This document shows, one piece after another, positions 34,398 through 45,403 of a stretch of 64,000 bases of DNA (position 1 is the stretch's first letter; the number at the start of each line of letters is the position of its first letter). The stretch is from Pleodorina starrii (taxonomy: Eukaryota; Chlorophyta; Chlorophyceae; Chlamydomonadales; Volvocaceae). The position numbers were made by a program, and so were the translations under genes. Below the pieces are notes generated by a model. That model saw only the letters and a program-made list of their open reading frames with translations, was not told the origin of the DNA and did not search any database. The stretch spans positions 124,001-188,000 of the forward strand of contig BRXU01000024.1 in assembly GCA_030267565.1 (NCBI GenBank), given 5' to 3'.

Positions 34398-37300
34398 CTG
34401 CACCTCATTGGTCAGCGTGAGGCTGCCCGCGGACAGGTAGCGGTTGGCGATGATCTCCTGGGAGTCCTGTACGGACGTACGACACACACATACGAGGAAG
34501 ACGACGTGATACGCCGTACGGGGCGTAAGAGGGACGGTCAGCAGATGCATGTCACGAGGCTGATGAAAAACACCAAAAAACGCCGCCGCAGCAGCAGTAG
34601 CAGCAGTAGTAGCAGCAGCATCAGCACAAGCCGAAGCATGCCCCCAAAAGTACGGCACATCGTATCCGCTCGCTGGGTCACGCGCAAGGGGTTGGTGGGG
34701 TCAGTGCAATCCTGCTCGCAACGTGCAGCCAAAGCCCAGCGCACAGCAGACCTAGGGGGGCGCCACGTGCGTGTACACACATACGCGCATATACACGTGC
34801 AGTCATAGGCATAGCGGATGGGTGGCCGGATGGTTTCGTCCCTAACGCAGCGCAGCCCGTACAATCGAGCTTGTACGCCTCGCGCCTCCTGCAATGTGCT
34901 ACGGCCCTAACCGGCCCCAAACGGCCTTTAACAGCGAGAAGGGATCGAGAACAACAGCCTTCATCCACATCGCGCGCCAAGACCCATCCGAGTTGGCTAC
35001 GGTGACCATCAAGATCCTGGGTCCCGGGCTTAAGGTCCTGGGTCCCTTAGGGCTGATGGCTGCTGCAAAGTGAGCCCACAGATCCATCCAACGCCTTTGG
35101 GAGGCGGTGCACGGTGTACGCCAGCCTCCCTCCTCCTTCTCCTCCCTTTCCTCCTCCTTACCCGTGCTCGCTCGCTCCAACCCGTTTCTTTGGCGCATTT
35201 CACTGCTCTCAATTCCCCCCTCTTTCCCCCGCCGCTCTCGCCAGGTGCCGCCCAGGCAGCAGGGGCCCAAGCCCCCTTCCCTCCCCCCTTCCCTCCCCTC
35301 ACCTTAATAATGATGGTGGTGCATGAGGCTCGGTGGCTGATGTCCGTGCTGACCGACCCCAGCTTCTTGCGCCTGCGGTGTCGCGGTGCGGTGCGGTGCG
35401 GTGCGGTGCGGAGGGGGGTTATCAACGTATAGGCCGGAGCCCGTGAACAGGGGGGGTGGGGCGAGCCAGGGGCCGCGGACGAGGCGAGATGGGAGAGGCA
35501 GGTGGCTGAGATAATCAAGGCAAGGTACGGTACGCTGCCTGGGTGTGGGCGGTGTTGATAGTGTTGGTAATGTTGGTTGGGCCCGGGGTTACTGCGGTAC
35601 GACAGCATACCGGCCTCCCCTGCCCGCAGACGCCTGCGTGCAGTGTACACACGCGTGCGGTATCCGCAAAACGCCGGCTTCCCTGGGCCCCATTGCGCTC
35701 CTCTTCGCTCACCCGCCCGCCCCCAACTGCGCTCCACACTGCACCCCTCTCCCCTCTCCTCTCCTCTGCTGTCATACCCTCCTCCCGCCCGCTCGCCCCC
35801 TCTCACTCACCCGTAGCCCGATATGCCCACCACCAGTACGTCACAGCCGTACTGCGACACGGCCTCCACAATGCCCTCGGGGACGGTGGTGCTCAGTCGG
35901 TCGATGCACTTGACTGCCGCCAGTCCATGGAGCTGCGGAGTGGCGTAGCGCGAGGGAGGGAGGGAGGGAGGCAAGCACAGACCCTCACGAACGCCTGGGC
36001 GAATCCGTGAAGCATACCGTAGATACAAAAATGCACCAACACATTCCAGGCTTGCAGCCAGCAAACCAGCTCCCTCCCAGCCCCCCTTCCCCCCCCTCCC
36101 CCTCCCGGGTTCTGGGTCCGTTCGCTCGCGCCGTCTCCTTCTCCGCTGCGATTTCTCTTTATACCCGCTCCCGTCCCCACCTTGTTCTTGGTCATGAAGT
36201 CCCGGTACTGCTCCACCGTCCTGGCCTCCTCGGTGCCATCCGTGGTGGTCACCATGACCACGTGGATCGAGTCCGAGGGGCGGTACAGGCTGAGTGGAGA
36301 GGGGGGAGAGGGAGGGGGGAGGCGAGCGGGGGGCAGCGCGGGGGGCCGGGCAGGCAGGAGGGACGGAGGGCGCTGTGCAATGCGAGGATGGTACTGGTGG
36401 ATGGATGAAGGGGGAGAGTGCAAAGAGGGGCAGGTTACGAGAAAAGGGGGTTACGCCACGCCGCGCAGCGCCACGCATCGAAGGGGGGTGGCCTAGCGTG
36501 AGCAGCCGGTCGCCGGTCGAGAGGGACGATCATCGACGTACACGGTGCACAGCCGCACACCGCATCCGGACGGACCCACGGTTCGCTGTGTCGTACTGCC
36601 CTCCAGTCCGGGTCCAGGTCCAGGGAGGGCGCCCAACCGTGATGCCGTACCACACAGCGCACAACGTGACGCCCTCCAGAACCCCTCCAGCTCTTCCCTC
36701 TCCCTCTCCCCCCACCCGGCAGGGCTCCCGCCCACACAGCCCCCCTCCTGTTAGCCTGTACCCCTGCGCCCCGCCCCCTTCGGCAATGGTGCTACTGCTG
36801 CTCCTGTAACTGCCGCTACTGCCACTGCTGCCGCTGCTGCTCCTGCCACTACTCATTAAGCCGCCCTTAGTTGACTGAAAACCAGAGTCTGACGTCATAT
36901 TTAGCTGCGGCCGCGGCTTTTAGACTCTCTGAATAGAGTACTCAGTACTCACTAAGTGACCAGGTAGCAGAAGGCCAGGTGCGCTGCGTGCGATCCGTCA
37001 GTGGCGAACAGGTACTTGGCGGGCCGCGCGCTGATGGATCCCGCCGGGCCGCCCGCGCCTCCACCGCTTCCGCCCGCCAGGCCGCCGATGCTGGACCCCG
37101 TGCTCCTCACGATGCAGATGGAGCAGTGAGACTGGCGCAGGGAAAAGTCCGACACGGTACCCAGCACGTCCCTGGGGGGGGGGCAGGCAGGCAGGGGAGG
37201 GAGGGAGGGAGGGAAAGGGGGCGAGGGCGGGCGCGGTTGGGTGGGGGTGGGGCGAAAGGAGCAAGGAGCGAGAAACCGAGCCGGTGGTTAAGAGGAGGAA

Positions 37301-39658
37301 GGCAAAGTGAAGGCAAGAAGGAGGAGGAGGAGGAGATGGGGGAGCAAGGGGAAGGACTGGGTTCTGGGTCTGGGTCGGATTTGCGGCGAATCGGGGCAAC
37401 CGTGCTGCCATGAAAGTGGGAGAGGTAAATCAAGAGTTTGGTACATGGCCAGTAAGGGGTAAGAAGAACGGCCCGGGGCGAGGGAACGCCAGTGAGGTGT
37501 GTGTGTGGGGGGGGGGGGAGTGTATAGAGGAGCATCCATGCAGCCGCCAACCCCCTGCCGGCTGCCAAGCGGACTGGTGGCCGCATTGAGCCTGCACTGG
37601 CGGGTGGCCAAGCGGCCACCCGCGCGAATTAGAAACTTAGAATCGGATCCCTGACCGCCCCCCAGGCAAGGAGACAAGGAGGCAGGCAGGCGGGCCTAGC
37701 CCACTGCCGCCGCCTGTCCCGGGCCCCGCTCTCCCTTTCACTGACCCACCCACCCACCCCTCCCAGCCTCATCCCTTTCCTCCACTCGACCTCCATCCTC
37801 CCAACCCTTCCCCCCAATCCACAGCCGCAGCTCCCCTGGGCCCCCACCTCCCACCTCCCACCTCCCACCCTCCTTCCCCGACCTTTTCGACGGCAGCGAG
37901 ACCCAACAGGGGGACTTCACCGCTCAGAGGGAAGACCGGGAGCGGCGCCCGGCTCAGAGGCTCAGGAACAGCTCAGAGGGAACGGCGCCCGGCTCGTCGA
38001 GGTGTTAGAAGCCTGGTGGCGTAGGCTAAATGCGTACCCCCAGTCGTAAGAACAAGTGGTAGTACCGGTACCTACCAGAACTTGCGGGTCGAACGCATGG
38101 AGCCCTTTCCTCTCCCCTCCCTGCCCACGCCCTGTTTGCTGTTTCCCAAGCCCACTTCCAGCCTCCCCTCGTGCCCCCTCCCCCGCCCGCCCTGCTCTGC
38201 TCGCTTGTTCGCCGGCCAGTGGCGCTCATTCGCTGTCCCCACCCTCCGCCGGCCCCAACTCCTCCGCGAGACGAGACGGCCTTCTTCTGTTACTTTCACC
38301 GTTCACGGACTCCGGCCTATACCGGTACCTCCGTGGATAACCCCTCCTACGCACCACACGCGCCGCCCCAACCCGGCCCCTCTCCGTCCACCCCCCGCCT
38401 CCGCGCCCCTCCTCCCCGCACTCACAGCTTCTCCCCCTTGCGGCCCCAGCTGCCCAGCACCAGCAGCTCCACCGACCGCTTGTCAGCCAGCCGCGTGAGG
38501 CACTCGCACGTGGAGCGACCCTCCTCCTTCTCGCGACACAGCCAATCGGCGGTCACCTGAGGGTGGTGGTATAAAGAGAATTCCGCAGCGGAGAAGGAGA
38601 CGGCGTTAGCGAACGGGGTGGGTGGGAGGTGGAGCAGATACGAGGTGTGTGTGTGTGGGAGGAGGGGCGAAGATGAAGGGTGAAAGGGGAGGAATCCAGG
38701 TTTTAGAGGTTTTGACGTGGATACGTGGTGGGTGCCGACGCAGCGGGGGTGGCGGGACAGCTGGCGGGAGCGAGGGCAGGGCGCTGCGGGGCTCGGGCTC
38801 GGGCTCGCCCGCACAGCCCGCTGCGCGTGTTATCGTTACGTCCCCGATCTGCCTGCATCCCAATAACGCATTGCGGTTTGGGTTCCCCCTGCACGGACAG
38901 GGCGGTGGGTGAGTACCATCGCGGTCCCCGTGTAGCCATCCAGTCCGGACATCTCCCAAAGGTACCAGAGGGCCTAAATATGGTACCATGCATTGTAGAG
39001 TTGCAACCCACCACGGGTACCGTGTGAAAGAACATGGGGATTCTGACCGGTTATGCAGCTGCGGGCCGGGGCCTTGGCTTACCCGAGCCCCGTGCGCCAT
39101 GTCCACATAGTAATTTTTTAGATGGGAGGGTTGGAGATGCTTTGAGAGGTACGTCTTGGACGAGTCGCTGATGTGGATGACCGTAAATTTGTCGCCTCTG
39201 GAGAAGGTTGCAGGGGGGGCACGGAGAAAGGAAAATGCGCGCAGCAGCAGGTTCACGCCCGATCATGCGGCGCCAGCCAAGACAGCAATGTAGGAATCCC
39301 CGGCCTCACGAACCAGAGCCGGGCGCAGGGCTGTGCATGACATTAAAGACGCCCTATGCGCTCAACGGTGAGGCTGCTCAGATCCCGCTTGTCCAGCTGG
39401 ATAGATGAGTTACTGGAGAGCGAGTGCGGCGGGCGGGCTCTCGGCGACTGAAGCCGGAGCCTGCGTCACAGATGGCTATGGACGTGCTCCAAAGCCTGCG
39501 TACCTCCGATTGTTGAAAAGCGATAGGCCCACGGCCATGGCTCTGTCGCTCATCTGAGAACCGTCGACGGCGCACGCTATTGATAAGGATGGCCCAAGCC
39601 TCCTCTTGACCTCCCCCATGACTAACTCCAACGGCGTGACGTCCGGAGCATCCGCCAT
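34398..39658 (-). CDS. Tandem universal stress protein (two USP domains)
   Basis: Exons (minus): 39658-39504, 39197-39083, 38556-38426, 37171-36961, 36904-36762, 36289-36181, 35932-35811, 35372-35303. They join in phase for 352 codons. A clear later exon, 34466-34398 (DSQEIIANRYLSAGSLTLTN), is probably linked through unfound exons. Domain 1 has IACAVDGSQMSDRAM, KFTVIHISDSSK and LLVLGSWGRKGEKLDVLGT, a perfect G-2x-G-9x-G(T) ATP-binding motif. Domain 2 has YLFATDGSHAAHLAF, IHVVMVTTTDG and VLVVGISGYGRKKLGS, where only six residues separate the glycines. USPs bind ATP or act in stress responses, usually as dimers; here both halves are in one chain. A Ser/Gly linker lies within domain 2. The donor after YL at 36961 is weak (GTCACT). 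Confidence 0.85.
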
Positions 39659-40156
39659 TTTTGTCCCGACTCTGGTGCTTGTCAAAGGAAATACGAAGGA
39701 ATGTCTATCCGCAGCACTGCATCGTAGGGTAACTGGTCTTAGGTGTCAGTCGTAGGTGATGACCAGGTGAGTGTCGAGCGTGATATCGCAAAATAGAGTT
39801 ATCACGTCCAAACGGCACAAGTCCCGAGTCTTGTGCAACTCCGTAGAGTGTCGGAGGATATCCTTCTGTAATATATAAAGCTTTCATAAAGGCGCTGGTT
39901 GGCGACTGATGCCTCGTTCTCAGGGTGAGAACAGAGTAGACGCCAGTTTGTCGTACCGACGGCGATTCCTGACAATCGCGGCGTTGGCGCATTGCTATGG
40001 TCACTGAGTCCGTCTTGCGACATTCTGAAATCGGTTTAATGTTCTGTAAGGGCATGATCCCATCGCGCTGCAAGTTTATCGTAATCTTATTGGTTTCTAA
40101 ACGCTGTGGGCGTGTATTGAACTGACTTCCTACAGAACGATTTCGGATTAGTCGAA
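39659..40156. promoter_or_regulatory. Shared divergent promoter region
   Basis: About 500 bp between the ATG of the minus-strand USP gene and the ATG of the plus-strand gene at 40157. Both 5' leaders and promoters must lie here or overlap. It is less GC-rich than the genes. No TATA box can be assigned with confidence. Confidence 0.5.
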
Positions 40157-43100
40157 ATGCTGCGTACCTTAGGCTTTGCCACGCGACGACGAGAGGTACT
40201 CCGTCAGTCATGCCCGGTGCTGCACCTCGTGAACCTGCTGCCGGAAGGATCCACTGACAACCAAGCGCTTCCAGCGGCATCTGACCTGGCGTCGGCATCG
40301 CCGCCGAGCCCCCGGTCGGGCTGTCCTCACAAGGCGACCGCGTCACGCTGGCTCTCGACGCCGTGCAGCCAGCGACTTGCTGCCTCAGACGAACAGGCCC
40401 CATCGCCCAGCTCCTCAGCCGTTACCCCAACCTGCGCCGCCAATGCCGCCTCCACTCCGACGCCTTTCTTCGCACCAAGCTTTGCACGGGCCGCATGCTA
40501 CCGCCGTCCTCTTTCACGGCTTTGCATGGAGGCAGCACCGCTGACCACCGCGGCGGCCCTGCAGCGATACCTCAATACGCACCCCAGCCACCACCACCAC
40601 CAGCAGCAAACGCGGTCGGCATCCTCTTCGGCGGCTGCCAAGGCGAAGGGCCGCGGTGGCACCGGTGGTGCAAAGACCGCGGCCACATCTGCGCCGCCGC
40701 GTGTCCGCACCCCCGACTGGGCCCGCATGCCGCTCCTGCTTGACGCCGTCCCGGCCGTGATGCGGCGTCGCGCCTCCCGGCTGGCGACCCTCCACAAGCA
40801 GCTCCAGACGGAGGTCACCAAGGCGGAGGCGGGGGGCTGGGCGGCAGCCGGCAAGCTGGCCCAGGCGGAGGCGGCGGTGCGGGCGCTGCCGGTCCCACCC
40901 AAAGGTGCGGTCGGAAGGGCGGGACGAGCACACAGTCTCGGCAGTTATGGCCCTGAGGAGGCGGAAGGGCGGGACGAGCACACAGTCTCGGCAGTTATGG
41001 CCCTGAGGAGGCAGAGTACAGTCGAACCGAGGCGAGCAACCCGACCTTCGGTGTCTTAAGGGTTGCACTGGTTGCCAGTTGTGTAGTTTGGGGTGCAGGG
41101 TACCGTAGATGTGCGCCGCTGGTGGCTCCTCACCCTAGCTGCAGTAGCCTCTGGGCACCAGGAGGTGTATACAGCGAAGGGGCGGTCAGGGGGTACTTGG
41201 GGCCACGGGCTTGGATCGGGGGTCTCGCGCCTGGGATTACGCTTGGCCGGACGCTTTGGTCCGGGGCCGGATGATTCGGGGTTCGCGGCGGTCGAGGCCC
41301 AAGGGGAGGGACCTGCGGTGGGTGCGGTGGGTGCGGAGATAAAGCAAAAGTGGGCGCGGCTCGACGGCAAAATGCCGGTACGGTATGCCTTGACTATCTC
41401 CCTCCCCCCGCCCGGATGTGCGTATGCCACTTTTTGGGGCCGCAGACAAGGGCGAGTCAGATCTGGCTGCGGCGACGGCGCCCGGGACCTCATTCGAGTC
41501 GGCGCATGCGACCCTGAAGGAGCTCTGTCGGAGGGGCGTGTGCCTGGGTGGGTAGGCGGCTGACGGGGTCGGGCTCCAAGAGCTGCGGGGTGCGGGGACA
41601 CGGGAAGACGCTCGACGAGGACAGATACGGCAGGTGTCAACCAACCCGAGGTCGTTGCGTTGGGGGGGGGGAGTGACTGTCTTTGGGGGACAAAGTCCCT
41701 TCCCTCCGCCCATCTCTGCGACGCGACCCCCACCGTCGAATTAGGAGCTCTGGGACGCACGCGCACCCGGTCGGTCGGTGCCCCGCCGATCAAGCAAGCA
41801 AGCAAGGGGACGGCTCTCACCGCACCACACCACACCGCACCTCACCGTATCCATGAGTGCGTTCCGCCAGTCCCCACCCCCACCAGCCCCGAGCACGCAC
41901 GTGCGGCTCCGGCTGCGCATTCCTTTCACCCTTCGATGTACTGATGCACCTCACTACTGCACCGCCGCCGCCGCCACCACCACCCCCAACACCGCGGTCG
42001 CTGCGGTCGGCCCCGGCGCCCAGTTCCGTCCCCGTAATGCGTTGCACGACGAGAAGACGCAACGAGCTCGCGACGCTGTGGCATGGTCGGTGATGACGCC
42101 CATTAACCCACCGATCCAACCCACCGATCCGACCCACCCGGCAGGCTCGGAGCAGCACCTCGCGCCCCTGCTGCGCAAGGCCTCCTCCGCCGGGCAGCTC
42201 TCCGCGGCGCTGGAGCTGCTGCGAACCAATCATCTGATGCAGGCCGCGGCGCGGCTGGGGGCGCATGACGCGGCACACAGCGGGCTGCACGGCGTGGTGG
42301 TGGAGGTACGACAGTACGGACACGGGCAGCGAGTTCATGTGGTGGCGTCTGATTTCGCGGCGCGGCGCTGAATCCGCAACAGAGTGCGCGCCAGTTCAGT
42401 ACAGCCCACGCCGCCGTGAAGCAGGCCCTTGTGCTCCTGTGCCGGCTGCCTGCCTGGCTGCCTTAGGCGGCTGGGCCGAGCGATGCAAGGCGGGGGAGGT
42501 TCTGTGGTGCGGATGGTGCCCAGAGGAATGGGTCCATTCCGTACAACTGTAACAACCTCTCTCTCTAGGCGGGGGCCCTGGCCGTGGCGCGCCTTGTCCT
42601 GATTTTGTGGTCCTCTGGGAGATAGGGCGGGCTGCGGCCGGCAGTGTTGGAACTGGCACCGGCCTCACACCCTGGAGTCATACCGGCCTCCTTGGGCCCA
42701 CGGATGACGTGTGGCGCGGCGCACCGCCGGGGCCGAGGCTGTCGATGGATGGCGACTAGCCATGTTTGACGGTACATCCCTGTATCGGCGCGATGCCTGA
42801 TTTACTTCCCCACGCCTTACCTGCACCCACCCCTCCTTGCATCCATCCATGCATCCGTCCTGTGTTGTGGCTGTGTACCTGTGTTGGCCGCAGGAGTGCC
42901 AGAGGCTGCGCGCCGCCGCGCCTCTGGTGGAGCTGTGGGACTCGCTGTACGAGTACGGCATGGAGCCATCCAGGGAGGCCGCGCAGGCTGCCGTACAGGC
43001 GGCGGTGGCGTTGCGTGACGGCCCGGCTGCGGCGGCGCTGCTGGCTCTTAGCTGCCAGTACAGCCAGGAGCCGCTGGCGGCGGAGGCGGTGCCGTCGGTG

Positions 43101-43865
43101 CTGGGGCTGCTGGAAGCGGGTGAGGGGGCAGGCGGGTGGGTGGGTGGGTGGGTGCGCCCTGGCGTTCCTGGGCAGGGGCGGCGGGTCGGGTGCCGAGGCC
43201 GTCCGCGGACCGCTACCGTTCGTCCTGGCTTGGGGCGCAGGGCAGGGATGCTGTACCAGGAAACAGTGGGCAGGCAGCCCCAGGTGCGATGACGGGTAAG
43301 ACGGGGGCAAACGGAATTATTCAGAGGTCGAATTATAATATTATAATTATAATTATAATTATAATAAACTGGGAACTGACGTCTTCATGCGTTGTTGTCT
43401 GCACTGTGTTCTGGCGGGGCAATGCGAGTTGTTTGGGAAAGGGATGGTCAGCAGCCGAGGATTTGCGCGGCGCGTCGAGATGAGCGGTAGGGTAGGGTGC
43501 GAGGGCATGACGACGCAAAGGTGGAGGTGGAGCAAAGACGCGGCCGTGCCGCACCAGCGCCTGCCGCTCCCCCTTGTTGCGCTGCCGGGATCACCTGGCG
43601 GGCAGTCCTCCTTTCAGTGACTCTGTGAGCGAGAGTGAGAGTAAGCGTGAGCGCGCCTTTGGCACACACACACATACACACACACGTAGATCGAGCCCAT
43701 GGAGCCTGCCTGTGTCCGTTTTGTGTGTGCGGTGCAGTAAGGCCTGCGCGTCCTTGTGTTCCCCCCTCCTCCCCATGCTACGTCGTGGCCCTCGCAGACA
43801 ACGCCGACGAGGCTGCCAAGTTGCGGCAGCTGCTCCCCCGGCTGGGCTTCCCAGACACCGCATGA
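40157..43865 (+). CDS. Putative organelle-targeted helical-repeat (PPR-like) protein, 400 aa, 4 exons
   Basis: Exons: 40157-40904, 42145-42305, 42894-43119, 43798-43865. Phases agree and give 400 residues. The N-terminus (MLRTLGFATRRREVLRQ) is basic and poor in acid, like a mitochondrial or plastid presequence. A low-complexity part with HHHHQQQ follows. The second half is alpha-helical: LPLRKAS-type pairs such as QLSAALELLRTNHLMQAAAR and LVELWDSLYEYGMEPSREAA resemble pentatricopeptide helices. The end is AAKLRQLLPRLGFPDTA. A role in organelle RNA metabolism or ribosomes is inference from the fold only. Intron 1 carries a 50-bp tandem duplication. It is divergent from the USP gene. Confidence 0.65.
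40913..41012 (+). repeat. 50-bp exact tandem duplication
   Basis: A 50-bp unit starting GGAAGGGCGGGACGAGCAC is present twice in tandem without mismatch in intron 1 of the gene at 40157. The identity suggests a recent event. Confidence 0.95.
43323..43375 (+). repeat. AT-rich (TTATAA)n microsatellite
   Basis: A run of ATTATAATTATAATTATAA in intron 3 of the gene at 40157, unusual in such GC-rich surroundings. Confidence 0.85.
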
Positions 43866-45403
43866 TGTCAGCGCGTAGGTAGTGCAGAACGCCCAGCCAC
43901 CTGGCAACCGCATCCGGGGGGTGCGGGGCGGGCGGCTGAGGCTTGGGAGGGAAGCAGCGTTCCGTCGCGTGTGTGGCGTCGTTCGGTGTGGGGCCCTCAC
44001 GGCGCCCTCACCGTGTTTCCGCAGGGGTCCAGTTCCGTGGCGTGCTGGTGCCCTGGGATGTAGGTAATAGCCATGTAGGGCAGCGCAGCGCCGCCTAAGG
44101 AACAAGTGGAAGCGGCGGGGGGGGGCACACGACTGGTGCCAGCGCCCGCAACTGCACCGTGATAGGCGCCTGGCGGGCCGAGGCACGGCGCCCTCGGACG
44201 GGACCTGGGGGCTGAACTGGGGCTCGGAGACGGCTGCAGCGGCGCTTCATGAGCAGGTCCGGATTAGGGTGTTACCATCCTTGTGCCGGGGTCCCTGTCG
44301 GTGGTGCGTAGCGCAAGCCTGCTCTGGCGCTAAGATATATTCACAAATCTCTTCTAGGTTGGAGGCGGCCCCACCGGTACCTCGTTATGGCTGCGATGCG
44401 GTGCTGTGCGGTGTTGCGGCTGCTGCAGCCCCAGCACCAGCGCCTCAATCCGCCATGGGGTTAGCGATCCAGGTGTTGCTGCGTGTGAGGACGGGCTGCG
44501 GGCCCCGAGCTGGAGACTGCGACGGGGACAGGGCCGTCTTGTGCTCTGCGCACGTTGTGTCTACCGGTATGCGTTTCTTTTTGGGAGAGGAGTGCTCCCG
44601 CTGCTGCTGGCCGCGCGGCGGTGCGGCGGCTGCCGCAAGTGGTGTGTCGTGGTGTGCTGCTTGGACCTTGGAGTGAAGGCGCTGCGGGCTCCCGAGGCGC
44701 TCGCCAGTGACCGGTATCGCCGCGCGGGCACTGCAGCCCTGACGAGCTGGAGAGAGTGAAGGGAACGGCCGGGCTGCTGTGAGCCTTCCCCCGAACAGTC
44801 AAATGTGGCTGCGCGTGGCGCGTGGCGCATGGCTCGGGTGATGGGTGATCGTACATGGAAGGGGTATACTGGTACTTGACATTTTGCAGCCGTGTGGGGC
44901 GCAGTGGGTGGTGCTCGCTGTCCTTCCTTCGTCACGAGCAGTGAACATGCCGTGCCTCATGCGGGCCTTACGCATGTTTGAAAAGGCCAAAGCGCCAGCG
45001 GGCCGTGCCCTGCCGCGGATGCAACCTGGGCGAGGACAAGTGGCCTCAATTTCCTTGGTGGGAGCGAGGCGAAGGGTGGCGCCGCTGCATTAGCACGGGT
45101 CGGGACATTCGTATGGCGTCGACCGATGCAGCCGCTGCGGGCACCACACCGGCCGGCCGGCCGGTCACACACATGCACAGGCTCACGTGCACGTACGTCC
45201 TGTGGTATGAAGCTCAGGGAAGCTTGACACCACGGGGTAGGCGAGAGCGCAACGGCGGGGTAGATGGTACGCAGCCGCGCCCCATTAATGTGGAGCAATC
45301 AATGATCGTTGCGAACACCGCATGCTCACGAATGCCGAGTTTCTTTTTGCGAACCTACACGCGACCAGGAGCTCTCAAGAAAGGTCCTTGGATGCTAAGA
45401 GAG
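43866..45403. other. Intergenic, nothing recognised
   Basis: Short frames only, no family resemblance. No TGTAA is visible close to the stop codon at 43865. Confidence 0.4.

Noticed and set aside
33142..34440. 432-codon plus-strand frame
   Set aside because: Pro/Arg-rich composition frame in GC-rich DNA mirrored by minus-strand frames; no domain, and several blocks match simple-sequence intergenic DNA.
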